A stretch of 53,406 nucleotides of DNA from Hyphochytrium catenoides (taxonomy: Eukaryota; Sar; Hyphochytriomycetes; Hyphochytriales; Hyphochytriaceae). The notes under the pieces are model-generated. The model did not search any database and had not been told where the DNA came from. It worked only from the letters and a program-made list of their open reading frames with translations. A program made the translations under genes and the position numbers. Below are positions 1-12,659 of the stretch, in pieces; the stretch's first letter is position 1, and each line of letters starts with the position of its first letter. The stretch is taken from the NCBI GenBank assembly GCA_900088475.1, contig FLMG01002427.1, positions 7,194 to 60,599 of the forward strand, given 5' to 3'.

Positions 1-252
1 AGGTAGAGAGAGAGAGAGAGAGAGAGAGAACTTTATCCTTGATACTTTCCCTTCAGGTTGACCAATGCAGTAATAATACTAAGAGTAACCAGTTGCCCTC
101 CAGCCCATTACCTCCGGCAATCTTGTAATAATATGCAGCTGTAGATTACTGGGCTTCAGTAATCAGATGCATCCGTTTTGCTCCTCCCTCCCTATCTCTT
201 CTCCCTCTCTCTTCCTCTTCCTCTCTCTCTCTTTGTCTCTCTCCTCTCTCTC

Positions 253-290
<38 letters not shown>

Positions 291-550
291 CCTCTCTCTC
301 GCTCTCTCTTTTCTCCCTCGCCCTATCTGTCTTGTGGTTCTCTCTCTCTGTCGCAGGCTCTGAGAACCTTCAATCTGGTCAACTAGGCTAAACGCTGCCG
401 TCTAGAAGCTTACTGTCCTCACAGGCTCACTCTCTCTTTCACTTGCTTCCGTGGAATCTATGGACCTCTCTTCTTTTGGATCCATCGTATTTCGCTCTAT
501 TCCGGTTGTCCTCTCCTTCATGCTTTGATCTCTTCTTCTCAAGCTACTTC
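1..550. repeat. Simple-repeat-rich 5' edge: (AG)n at 1-30, (CT)n at about 217-320
   Basis: An AG dinucleotide run opens the window, and a CT-rich tract interrupted by TCC/TTT units fills about 217-320. The open frames here are made of Leu, Ser and Phe from the repeat and are not credible proteins. The stretch is probably intron of the gene that ends at 646. Confidence 0.8.
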
Positions 551-553
551 CAG

Positions 554-646
554 CTGTTGGTAGATGATAAAGCCGTGTCAGACTGGCTGGCCCCTGTCAT
601 TCCAAGGATCACCAGCCTGGGAGTGGCAGTGCGGCCCTACTTCTAA
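554..646 (+). CDS. 3' terminal exon of an unidentified gene
   Basis: A 31-codon open segment follows a CAG acceptor preceded by a pyrimidine-rich stretch, and ends in TAA. It reads like a genuine protein C-terminus, with mixed hydrophobic and charged residues (LVDDKAVSDWL... ending VRPYF), unlike the Leu/Ser frames made by the nearby CT repeats. I do not recognise the family. Earlier exons probably lie upstream, partly outside the window. A short piece after the acceptor near 56 (frame TNAVIILR) could be one, but no donor/acceptor path could be proved. The gene would converge on the PLD 3' end, 516 bp away. Confidence 0.4.
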   Translation: MLVDDKAVSDWLAPVIPRITSLGVAVRPYF

Positions 647-1162
647 GTAATGATCTGCTTCTCCAGGAATACAGCTGGGGTTACCCGTCTTCCGCCTTAG
701 GTCTGAAACGCGGTGTGAGCAGAGGCATCGCCAATCCCTTCATTAGCCAGCAGCTCCGTAGACAGTAGATACGAAGTGTGGGGAGCTCCTTTGTGGTGGT
801 AGCTCTAAGCAGGGAAACAGAGGAAAGAGAGAGAGATTTCTGCGGGGAGTGGAGGCGTAGTAACAAGTGTGCCGGTAGGACGAATGACCTTATTTTTATA
901 AATATGTAGGACACTACTCTGTAGCACTGACAGTGCTACATGGGGCTGAGACGTCCCCTTTCGTCCCTCCTTCGATGTTCCTCTTTCATTCTCTCTCTCT
1001 CTCTCTTTCTTTCGCCTTGTTCCCTTCCTTCTGCGCTTTGTCTAATTTACAAAAAGTCCTGTCCTTCTCTGCAGCTCCTTTTTTCTCGGTTCGCTCTCCT
1101 TCCGTCTCTTTCGTCTTCTCCCTCTCTCTCTCTCTCTCTCTGTGGCTCCCTTTGCCCTTACA
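647..1162. other. Intergenic space between convergent 3' ends
   Basis: Holds short CT runs (about 990-1010 and 1122-1142) and no supported coding exon. It separates the TAA of the upstream plus-strand gene from the TAA of the minus-strand phospholipase D, so both transcripts must terminate here. Confidence 0.6.
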
Positions 1163-3661
1163 TTACATTAGTAAGCTCTTAGGCACGTATCGGGGTAAAA
1201 GGTCCTCTTCCTCCAAAAAGTGCAGAGGAAAGGTGACGATATGTCCTTGGACTGTGGAAAGCCTCGACAAAGTTCCATAGGCTGTCCCAGCTCTCTCTCT
1301 CCCCGCCGGAGGTTCCTCCTTCATTAGGTCGGAGGCAGGCGACGGTGTTTGTTCCCCTTCTCTCTCTTCTCCTATCCCTTCCGCAGCCAGCATTTGTCCT
1401 AGATCCCGAGCTCGCATAGACTGGGAAGCGTGGGGAAGGGACCGATACTGGACAGGATTGAAATAAAAAGAGTTAGAACCAAAGGAACGAGAAGAGGCAA
1501 GCCTGGAAAGAATCAAGGTATACGAGCAAACGATCAAGAAAACATCTCAAGGCAATCATCTACCAAGGGGAGATGAGGTGCAGTGCATGTCCACGGCAGA
1601 GCTAGAGGGAGGGACAGAGAGAGAGAGAGAGTAAAAAACGTTGTTCTTGGGCAGGCAAGGCACGGACTCGCATACCGAAGCACTCTGCATCCTCCTCATA
1701 GCAAACGACCCAGGAAAGGCGTTTCTGGATGCAGTCAAACTTCTTAACCTCTTAACTCTCCGGCCGCTATTGTCTTGGGGCGAACCTTCATCTGGTGACT
1801 CCTGGCTAGGCTTGGACTGACAGTGAGGGACTCTGTCTTCTTCCCTTTCTGCTTCTCTTCCTCCTTCCCTTCTACCTAACCATTCTGGACTCGATGTCTC
1901 CTCCCGCAGCCAGCTTGTTAGCTTCGGAAGCAAGCGAGAGGAAAGTGTGCCATCGGAATCTTCGTCTTCTTCCTCTCTCGCTCTAAGGACGAGCGGGGAG
2001 TACGTGAGCACAGGGTCTTCTCTCTCCTCAGCCTCTCTCTTGTGAATCCAGCGCCTCCTCCTTACGGCACTTCTCCATTTCTTCTGCAAGAACAAAAGTC
2101 GGAGCCTTTCCCTTCTGTTTCTCACGCCAAACTCGGCTTTCAGCTGCAAAAGATCTGCCTGATTGAACGCTTGGAAGTCGTTCGCATAGACCCAGCCCTC
2201 TCGGTCGTGGGGGAGGAGCCTGTCCACTTTTGAGGTGGGATGGAGGATCTATATGTGGCGGACCGGGGAAAGAAAGAGAAGGTTAATGCGGCAAAAGCGA
2301 GTTAAAGAGCATCCGCAGAGGTTTGGAGTACACTCTTACAAACAAGGTCAAGGATCAAAGCGGATGCAGAGATAGAGATGAGAATGCGGAGCCTGCAAAA
2401 GCTAACTACACTAAGAATGGAAACTACCAAGCCCGATCTGAGAACACGCACAGAGGGAAGAGAGGTGCTGCACCTGATACTCCGTAAAGTCAAGACTGTT
2501 GGCATCGATAGACCGCCCGGAAGGATCGGTTAAAGGAGTCGCGGTGGGCTTCCACGCCTTCTCCTGGGCCGACCACTCTTCGTTCTCAAAAAGCTCCAGC
2601 ACATCTCCAGAGAGATCTGAAAGAGAGAAAGACAGTCCAACATAACGACATCAGACGAGACACACCCTGGACGATTAGCCAAAAGAGTGTCAAGCTGGTG
2701 CTCCCTAGGCTTACTCCCTCCTGTCGTTACTTTGATCTCTATCCTTTTCTTCCCCTATGCTTACCCGTGAACTTTTTCACTTGATCTGTGGGGAGGCAGC
2801 GGAAGACTTGGTGGTAGATATCCGAGTTCATGTTTGCTATTTCGTGCAACTGAGTCCACGCTTGGGGAGAGGCCAAATCGTCCAGCTGGCGGAAGAGCGG
2901 GTTGTCCTTCAAGCACAGAAGCTCGTGTCAAAAAGATTGGCGAGCATGGGGCACATACCAGTAAGCACCCGCGAGAAGAGGCACGAAGCTCATAAACCCA
3001 TGAAGGTGAACAATAGGAAGAGGAGACACACGCGTCGGAAAGCCGAAAAAAAGTTCTAAGTAGGCTCCGGGACGTGGGCAAGACGGACGACCGATCAGCT
3101 ACCTGTTCCATCCCTAAATGCTCCGCAAGAAGCTGCATGCGCAGATCACGCGCAAGCTTTCCGACGGAGAAAGAAACACCACCAAGAACTCCATCCGAGA
3201 GCTCTACATCCTGCACAACGAGAGCTATTTCGCTATCCCTGTGACCGAAAAGCACAGCAGAAGAGGGAGCAGGTCCTTCAGATCACGCCAGAAACGCAGT
3301 GACGTCGGAGAAGAAGCAACTACTAGCAAGTTTCCATGGAGAAGTTATTCAGAAGAGCAGGAAGAGAGTGATACTCTGGGCAGGTAAAGACAGCGAGAAG
3401 AAAGAAGTTCTTTTAACGGGTGAAGAAGAGTAACAATGTACCTGTCTCCAAGTAGACTTCTGTCGTTGATGTTCGCTGAGCCGATGATGACCGTCCTATC
3501 GTCGACTATCATAATCTTACTATGAATGTAGATCTTTCCACAAAGAAGCCAGAGTCAGTCTTTCAACTCCACTTCACTAGAGTCTTAGCTAGCAGGGGAG
3601 AAAGGTGTTCTCCCTATCCTACACCTCTCTTATCGTGAACGCAGCCATCACATATTTCGAC

Positions 3662-3701
<40 letters not shown>

Positions 3702-6700
3702 CGTTCATCTTCCCCACTCTCGCTCTTGGCCTTTCTCTCTTGCTCTTCGGGATCTATTCGATCTTCTCTCCGGGAAAGAGAGAAGCTAGAGTTACCTGTT
3801 CCGTGGCGGTATAGCCAGCAGGCAGACTTCCATAGTTCCTGAGGCCAAAGAAGGCGATATACTCCGTGGGATCAATGTTATTCTTCTCCAAGAAGCGATA
3901 GAGCGAGTGCTCTCCCCGCGTTATCGTTTGGTACTAGGACCCAAACAGTAAAAAGACAATAGCAAATACACACGATAGAGGAGAAGCAGCCCGTTTGTGA
4001 GTGTCGAAGCGTACGGTCTCTCCTTTCCTCTAGGCTTATGGCTCCTTATATATGCTGACGGTTCGGCCGCTCTTCCTCCTTAAAAAATCATGCTCCTTGT
4101 ACCATCCTCACTACCGTTCCCTCCTCTCTCTCTATCTGTCCCTTGTTTGCCCGAGGTGCAGCTCAATTTACCTGCCAGTACATTACTCCTTGGAGCGACG
4201 TCGCCGCTTTCGATCCCACTTCGCCCTCAAATCCGGGCATCAACGGAAGGAATATGAAGACTCGGAACTCCTTTCCCTCCTCATGTGCCTAAGGTGCAGA
4301 AAAAAAGGCTAGCTTCAGAACCACTCTGTTGGTACCTAGGACGCGGTCAATGAAGGAGGCAGAAGCTGGGGGTACAATTTGCGCGAGTGAGACAAGAGAG
4401 CTTTTTCCAAACAAGAACGACAATCGAAGACGGTGTCCCTGGTAGGTCCTTGTCGCGCTGCAAGATGAGACAAACTTGAAGAGAAAGAACAAAAGTGACA
4501 GGAGAAAGAGCAGATCGGGTTGCTCTTCTAGTTAATCAGCTCGAGGAGGTGAAGAAGGAGGGAGGAAGCCGCAGGAGCATCGTGGTGTGCTCACCCTGAC
4601 TATTCTATTTGCCAGAGCTTGGAGGACCCTGTTCTGAATGTTGCTCTCGCCCTCCAGGCCCGACACAAAGAACTGGTTCTCTATGTAAATGTAGTGTTCT
4701 GCTCTTTCTATTTCCTCCATGTACGCACTCTGGATGCTGCTCTCTGTGGGAACTCCCCCGGACCAGAGAGAGACAGAGCGGACTACCTGCACCTGGCACC
4801 GGATCCTGCCATCACAAGCTACAGGAGCAGGAGAGCATTGCGGGCCATGGCATACAGTCTCGGTTTCGCCTTCGAGAGTCTGCGGCTGGCTAGTGAGAGG
4901 AGGACTGTCTAAGAAATCTACTTTGGCAGCTGGCCCTTCCACTTCTTTGTCAAGTGCCTCTGGGATATCAATTAGACGGGAAAGAGGAGGGGTTCCAGCG
5001 GAAGTGGAGGGCTGCGGAGTTGAGAAGCTGCTCTTTCCCTGTTGTTCCACGGTGCATACGGCCTCAGTCAGTTCTGAACGGTCTGCTGTCAGTTCTGAGG
5101 GGTCTGCTCGGGGAAGTAGAGCTATCTCGTATCTCTTCATTCTTCTTCTTCGACAGCATTGACAGCTGAAGATAAGGGACGGGTCAAGAGGCAAGAGAGA
5201 ACCCGACTGTTAGTGACGTTATGATAGACAAGATTTTGTAGAGGAACGAAGTGAGCGGGAGAGAGAGAAAGAGAGAGAATGGGGGTGGAGAGGAAAAAGA
5301 GAGAGTACAAGGAGATAAGGAGGAGGCAACAGGAGAACAGGACGAAGAACGTAAGGAAAGCAAGGTAGGGCCTGACAGAGATTTATAATGATCGCCAAAG
5401 GATCAGGTTCAAGTCTGATCTTCAGTGAGAAAAGTGAGCATGGAGAAGAAGAAAATATGCATTGTCAGCAGTGAAATGAGAGCAGAGCGATAAGACTGAC
5501 CATCCAAAGCGCAGCCTGCTTCTTTTCTTATAAAGAACATAGTTCCATCTTTCTATGAAGTGCCGCGCCACATCCCTCGCCCCTGCTCCCCGCATTGAAC
5601 AATGGACATCATGCCAGGGAAGTCGTGGCACTTCTTCTCTATCTATCATGTCTTCGTATGGTCGCTCCACGGAAACGAAGTCCTTCACCCTTTATAAGGA
5701 GAGAATGCAAGATAAGCCGAGTGTGTCCAAAGGCAAGAAAGAACGAAGACAAAAGAGGGAGATGTGGAAAGAGAAGAAGTAAAAAAGAAGGGTTGCGCTG
5801 TCTGTAGACAACGCTGACATTCAATCAACTCAGAGTGCTGTCTATTTCCTGTTCTGTCCTAGCTCTCTTTACCTGGGGTTTGAATAGTCCTTTCCAGGCC
5901 AGATGTATGGCTTCTGATAGTCCTGCAGTTGATGCTTCGCATTGTCAAAGCGTCCAAAGGCAGGGTCCAGGCCTCCGACAAAGGCGATAGATTGGTCCAT
6001 GACTAAGATCTTTTCATGATGAGACCAAAAGCCCAAATCCTGCATCTGGAAGTCTGGGTCTCTCTTAACCAAAATGTTCGGGTGGGAGAGGAGGCGGCGC
6101 TTTGCAAAAAGGCTGCGGTAAGAACAGTGGGCAGAACACGAACGTTAAGAGGGTAAGCGTTAACGAGCGGAAAGAGAGATCTGGCATAGGGATTCGATTC
6201 CATCTCTCAAGGGCCTTTCAGTGAAAATCATGGCACTCAGAAGGAGCGTGTAAGTTGGCAGCAAGAAGTTCCCCAAAGAAAGGTCGCAAGAAACACAAGC
6301 GGCATGGAATGTTCTCTTTTGGGTGACTGGACAAGGAGCAGTTCCCATACAGTAGCGGTCGGGAGCAGGAGGTCATAAATGAGGTAAGAGTGGACGGATA
6401 GCTTGGCAGCTGTCACAACTGGAGTGACAAGCGCAACCTACCTTGCGTTCGTCAAGAAGGCTTTCGGCTCTTTATAGATCAGCACATACACCTTAACTCC
6501 TGCTTCAGCCCTTTCCCTCAGCACCTCATCCAGTCTACTCGAAGGATGGAGGTCAGCAGGCCTTAACAGATATAAATCAGGGCAGAGCCACCAAGCGGTA
6601 AGCATTATCTCCCTCTCAGCCTTTTTCATTTCCTCCAGCATTGCGCGAAAGCCATCTTCCCCATCTACATGCCACTTCAAAAAAGTATGATCGCCAGAGA

Positions 6701-9700
6701 AGTTTGCTTCTTCTTCTTCAATCGATAGACAATGGTCCGCGTTGTTCGACTGGCCTTGCTCTGCAGGAGGTCCAGGAGTAGCGCCACATGTCGGTGCAGC
6801 TTCCTTATTAGAGCCTTCAGGCTTTCCTTCCCAAGCAAGTTTCTTTCCATTCACCCTCCTTATAGGGGCGTAGGAATTATATCTCTTCTTCTTGGTCCAA
6901 AGGCTCGCATGAAGGTGTCGCTGGAGGATAGAAAGGAACCAATCCCGGGTGGTGCTGGAAGGAGATAGACCCACCGCTACAATTAACTCATCCAGCCCAA
7001 AGAAGATTAGGACATTGATTATCACGGAGCTAGCGGCGATACCTAGAATGGTAAGGTACAGCCAAGCGCCTGAGACTAGAAAAGAGAAGAACGTGGCGTT
7101 AAGTTCGCACCCAGGCAAGGAAAAGTACGCATTTTGCTGTATAGAGAAATTCAGCAAGTGAAAGCTGGAAAGACTGGACTCTCAACGTCGTCCCTCCTGT
7201 AGAAGCAAAGGCAACCCAAGAGCCCCGAGCTGCTAGACCCTACGAGACATTGTAGGGGAACGTACTTACTGGTGTTATAATTCAGCTCCAGCGGGATCCT
7301 GCAGACATATCCTCCCGAATTAGAGAGTGAAAGTACGTCCTGTGCTTCTTGGTAGATCACCTTTATCCCTTGTAAGGATAGAGAGCCCTTGCCACCCTCC
7401 GGGCTCGGAAGGACAACAGATCCTGCTGTCGCCAAGAGATAATTCGACAGGGACTAAAGACGAAGTAGACAACGGCTTAGAACAAGAGGCCGAACCAATA
7501 TAGGCTTACGGGACTGGCAGCAGAGGCAACGAGGTAACAGAACTCGGGATCACCCTTTGGTAAAGCACTTAGAATAGCAACAGCGCGGGAGAATGAGGAA
7601 GGATCGTCCGGAGGGTAAGTAATAGAGAGAGGCGACCTTTTACTGATAATAATGTCATACCGTGGGCGCCGGATACGCTAGTGCGATTATCCAGGTTCCA
7701 CCCGCAACCGGCTGGTTAGGGAACCCATTCCAAGCTCTATGTAGCATGAGTTGAAATGTAGCGATTCAGAGTATTTATAAAACAGAAGAAAACGGCCGTA
7801 AGCCAAGCGCCAAAACCGAGAAAAGGGAGGTAAGCGGGAGATGGAGCCCGAACAGCTACCTGATATATGTCTCTACAGTTTTCAGTTCGAATTTATTGAC
7901 AAACGAATCGGAACTCGAGAGTGATAGAACTGCCTGGGCAGCGTCCACGCCTGAGCTGAGGTTCCCGCCCTCCTTATTAAGGGTGTACAGCTACACGGGG
8001 CCCACAGTTAGACAGATAGAGAGCAGTGAGGCATTGAATGTCAGGGGTGAGCCATAAAGGCAAACTACAGGCAGTACCGCAAGAGGACTACCGCTCATGG
8101 TGGTTGACAATCACAAACGAGGAGGTGGAAGATGCCAAGGTAACGGAGTGACGATAAGGACAGAGCAAAAGAGAAGGTACCCCTTAACAACGGCAATCAG
8201 GATAGGCTGAAGAAGTTGCTGAACATTAACATACTGCGTAGCCCATGTAATCCGATGTTTTTATCCTGACTGCCATTCCATCCTCCGCCTGAAATGCAAA
8301 GCCACATGCTACTTCCGCAGTGCTACCAATCGGAAGCCCAAGTGAAGAGACAGAGCCCGCAGGGAGAGACTCAGCGGTAGGAACACCGGAAAAGTCTACT
8401 GCCTTCCAGTTCATATATATATCTAGTTCAATGAAACAGTGGATGAATGATAGGGGTCACTACAACGGGAGATAGAGGATTTCGCAGGCCAGCAAGCCAT
8501 TCAACATCAACACCTAACATGGTCGACAGAGTAGTGAAGACAGACATGAAGGTGACCCGTAACAATAATAACAAGAGAAGCAGGTAGACGAGGGCTAAAA
8601 AGAGAGAGAGAGGAGAAAAAGCAAACAGGGGTTTAGAAGGCTAGCAGTGTGAACATACCTAGAAGATAAAGGAGAAGGACCACCGAGAAACCTAACGCGA
8701 GTGCTCTAAGTGTCATTGTTGTCACTCGACTGAAGTTCAAGCGGCAAATGGTTGACTTCGTCTCCAACCCGATACCACGGTGACGGAAATATGCCACAGT
8801 GAACTTATTCATGCCTGACGGATGTTAGAGAGTGAGAAGGCCAAGTGAGACGCTGAAGTGACTCCATCAATGGATCCAGAGAATTCTGTCACGGAGAGAG
8901 GATACTGAACGAGAGGGCACAAAAAATGATAAGAGAGACGCGAAAAGAGAAACGAAGTAGGTCTCTCCATCGCAAAAGTAACGTGATGGACTTTCAAAGC
9001 GAAGAGGTAAACAGCTCAAGGGTAAAAAAGGCCCAAACGAACAATGTCTAAGGAAGGCTGGTGATGTACGCGACCTCCAGATTGAGAGCCTGTGGCCGCC
9101 TTGGTACTTGCGTCATAGAGTACGACATGCACGGCCTTAGCGCAGCTTCGGTTCTTATAGAAGACAACACATGAAGGCTTCACAGCCACCCAGAGGCGCT
9201 GGGTGCCCAGGCGTGCCAGGAGATAGGAAGCCGCCCACAGAAAAATGATGACGGACCCAAGGAAGACGAGCGTCGTATATAAAATACGCTCAGCCCCTAC
9301 TCCGCGGAAAAAGAGCAAAGAAGCAGAAAAGTCAGAGGTCATAAATCGTGAGAGATTGCTCGCTGCCCTTCAAAGCAGCTCTTGCTCCCTTTCATCATGA
9401 TCCTGAACTCATTTCAGTCTTCGCACATCTGATTGAAAAAATACACCATAATCAATGGTATCCCTTCTTCAGCATCTAGCAGCGCTATCCCATTCCCTGC
9501 TAACCGTCTGCTTTCATCTTACTATGTCTCTTGCCCAGTACTCCTGTTGAATGCCCGTCCAGATTATATCGCACGTAAAGTGGAAGCTCCACGATCAGCA
9601 GAGTCACCATCGGAACCAGCACCAGCATCACCAACAAAGCGTGGACTAGAGACCGCCGAGCATATAGTAGAGGCGGAAGAAGGAAGAACTTTAGTGTCAG

Positions 9701-11486
9701 GGAGGTAAAGGTACAGAACGCGTCAGAGGAAACGGGAACTTCCTAAGGGAATCATCATTTAATGCTGGTGGAGGAACGAGACGTACCGAAGCGGATCAAG
9801 GGCGTGAAGTACCGGTCGTGGATGAAGAGCAGTTGCTGCGGGAGTTAAGGTACCACAATGGAAAAAGCAGTAGGAAAAAGAGGGAACGAGACGGTCCGTA
9901 TAAGTGCAAAAGTTGTTAAGGCAACACATTGCTGGAAGCACCACTCAACATTATACCATTGTAGAAAGAGAGCGAGCCGCAGAGGGAAGAGAGAGACGCG
10001 ACAGGCAAAGACGGTTGAGCCAAAAAGTATGCTCATAGAGACGAGCGAAGGCGGCGGACCGTCCAAACGCCAGAAAGATACAAACTTAGGAGAATAGAAG
10101 AAGGTGCGGGTGTTCAACCCAGATTAGGCATCACCGTTGCTAGAAAAGAGAAAGACTAACTTGCAATATGGCGTCAGAGACGACGCAGAGAGGGACGGGG
10201 CTTTGATGAAAGAAAAGTGATAGAAAGAACGTCCGTCGCACCTTGCTATAGAAGAACTTCAAAAAAGTAGGAGGATGATACTGGCGAAGCTGTGCTCCCA
10301 CATACATCTCCAACAGACTCTCTCCATAGTAATCAGAGAGCCTATCAGGGCTCCAGCCCACGAACTCCAGCACCGCTTCAGACCTTATGGATAACAAAAG
10401 CACGAGAGAGAAAAGTCAGACAACGGGAAGAATGCGGAATGATGACATACGCGAGCGCAAGAACGGCCAGAACAGCTCCCATTTCGCAACGAAGGAAGTA
10501 AGAGAACAGCGAAAGAAACCCTTCAAGAGCTATGGTAGGAAAACATTTCCGTAACGCACTTGAAGAATTTCTTGTGCTTGGTAAGGTGTCGGAGATACTT
10601 CTCAACGTCTTGTTTCTCCTTCTCTAGGTTCCTAACATACGGCTGGCGAGGTGCAGTTTGGAGTGGATGCGACCCAGAGGAGGAGTGACGCAAGTGTTAT
10701 TACAAAGCTAACACCACCACCCGCATTAGAAGGACTCAAAGGAACAGAACCGAGGACTGCGATTGCCAGAGATGCACTCGTTATTCAGATTGATGCAAGA
10801 GACCGAGTGTCCACAGTCGCGAAGTAAGCCGTACCTTCAACAAGAACCAAGGAAAAGACAGTGATCTGATGCCCCAGCCAAACAGAAGTCGGATGTGGAG
10901 CCACAGCAGACCGGACCGAGTCTTGCAAATAGTCCATGTCCTCCCTGCATGCGATACCTAGACAGATGAGAAAGATCTTAGTTAGGATAGTCTCAGAGCC
11001 TGAAGCGCCACACAGAAAGAAGTTGCCCAAAGCAGGTAAGTCAACAGTGATAGGAAGGATAAGAATGAGTGTGCTCGCATGTCGATAGTTAGCACCTCTA
11101 GGAAGAAGACGGCATAGATAAAGATGCCATGTCTCCAGGCCTCAGCCTTCACTACATGGACTTCCCAGTCTTCATCGACGCTGTCCAGCGCTTTGCCCGA
11201 AGAGGCAGAGGAAGAAGAGGAAGAGGTAGAGCTCCCGACAAAGGAGTCCACACGCACGTAGGGCCCGTTGTCGCCATCCTCCGCCACGCTATCAAGCCCC
11301 CGGCCACTTATCTGTCATTGTTTTGAGGGTTAATCAGCCATCTACCACTGCTTTCCTTCACATCGCTCTTCCGTTCTCTGCTTCTCTCTCGTTTCCCTCT
11401 GAGTCTTTGCCCTTTTCGCTCTCTGCCTGTCTCTCTTCTCTTCCTGCTACGTAGCTGAAAAATACCTGGTGGTCGACAGACGGCAT
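1163..11486 (-). CDS. PLD: Phospholipase D with PX domain, membrane helices and a DysF-like segment
   Basis: Hydrolyses phosphatidylcholine to phosphatidic acid and choline at membranes. Twenty-six exons join in phase (about 1661 aa): 11466-11486, 11096-11311, 10835-10957, 10560-10642, 10242-10383, 9787-9835, 9575-9688, 9108-9296, 8659-8814, 8235-8422, 7860-7990, 7661-7736, 7510-7554, 7270-7453, 6442-7069, 5873-6112, 5501-5689, 4595-5165, 4172-4288, 3796-3933, 3442-3533, 3103-3238, 2765-2921, 2474-2616, 1676-2248, 1163-1447. Residues about 45-195 form a PX domain. Hydrophobic helices lie near 253-276, 346-364 and 575-597, with about 205 residues of unknown fold between the last two. Catalytic motifs are HHEKILVMD (about 813) and HSKIMIVDD (about 1204), followed by [10 protein letters not shown] DysF-like segment (about 1331-1445) precedes the usual PLD tail ([18 protein letters not shown]). 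The ATG sits in a 21-nt first exon; upstream frames close. Middle exons (9787-8235) are less certain than the catalytic ones. Confidence 0.92.
3655..3705 (+). repeat. (CT)n then (CTTT)n tract in a PLD intron
   Basis: A CT run changes into CTTT units inside the intron between the exon with the second HKD motif and the preceding exon. On the transcribed strand of PLD it is purine (GA), opposite to most intronic tracts in this window. Confidence 0.85.
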
Positions 11487-11956
11487 GACCCTACGGCTCA
11501 GTGCGTTATCCTTCCACTGTCACCGTTCTTTGTCATATTATCGAAAGGTGCTCCGCCATGAGCCCCTTCGGACGACTGTCCACCAAGAGCATCAACGCTG
11601 AATGGCTTATGAGGCAGCCTCTTTCAATTCTGGACGTTCTTCTTCTGTTATGATGTTCTATGTCCTGAGGGCACCAAACGGAGGCAGCAGGGTTCCTGAG
11701 CTGAGAACGAAAGGAGACGATGTCGCGTTCTTTCTGCGACAGAGAATAAAGGAATAGGAAAGCGGCAATAAGCGAGCAACAACGCGCAGCGATGGGAAGG
11801 GGCAAAGGGAAGAGTCAGAGAAGGAGAGGGAGCCAAAAGGTGGGAACTTGGACAGAGAGCAAGCAAAATGAACGCGGGTTAACACGAGACACGAGACAGA
11901 CAGGATAAAGAGAGAGCGCGAGAGAGAGGCAGAGGGAGTGTGAGGAAGCCACCGAT

Positions 11957-12109
11957 AGAGAGAGAGAGAGAGAGAGAGANNNNNNNNNNNNAGAGAAAGC
12001 GAGAGAGATAGAGAGAGAGGGAGAGAGGGAGAGAGAGAGAGATCACGCGCGCGAGAGAGAGAAAGCGAGAGAGATAGAGAGAGATAGAGAGAGAGAGAAA
12101 GAGAGAGAG

Positions 12110-12147
<38 letters not shown>
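11957..12147. repeat. (GA)n microsatellite with 12-bp assembly gap
   Basis: Nearly pure GA with short CGCGCG and GATA interruptions. Twelve N bases at 11980-11991 mark a gap, so true length is unknown. Open frames through it (Leu/Ser repeats on minus) are artefacts. Confidence 0.9.
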
Positions 12148-12151
<4 letters not shown>

Positions 12152-12659
12152 GAGTCCCATCAACAGAAAAGAAGCTGTTCGCTCCTCCCAGAAGTGGTTT
12201 GACAATCATCCTAAAGGACATAAGCCGTGCACGTCATGAATATGAGCTCTTTTATTCCCTGGGAATATGGACACTCTAAGGCTCTATGCCGAATACGTGT
12301 GATTCTGATCAAAGTTGGTGGTGCAAAATCCCTTCTTCCACCTTTCACAGTGTTCTTGACCTCATTGCAGCTTCTTGTCATAGATTCGCTGTTGTACGCC
12401 GTTAGCTTCCGTTTGTTCAAAGTTGGCCAGTGTACAATAAGGAAGAATCAAATTTCTGTGCAGTTCAGACGTCAGAGGATTGTCATTTCCCACGGTGGGC
12501 TCTCTTACAGGTCCACCCCGCTCTGTCACCGTTTATACTCTTCCTCAATTTGAGTGTGAGAATTTCATCGGCTCCTTCATCTCATGATTTTGTTATCCTT
12601 CTCTTGCGTCCGAACTCCCTTTCTTCTCCAGTCTTTCCTCTCTCGGTCGGCGTTCTTTC

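Noticed and set aside
167-391. Leu/Ser-rich frames here and at many other CT tracts (for example 11658-12221, 25559-26203, 37711-38310)
   Set aside because: They are translations of (CT)n repeats, are open in several frames and strands, and have no protein-like composition.
7630-7665. An 18-nt or 34-nt intron near the end of PLD exon 7661-7736
   Set aside because: An ordinary intron ending before the exon 7510-7554 restores frame and uses a better acceptor, so ultra-short introns are not needed.
9108-9296. PH domain in the PLD
   Set aside because: The piece [19 protein letters not shown] resembles a PH core strand, but it lies between two hydrophobic helices and the rest of a PH fold could not be traced. 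Kept only as a possible remnant.
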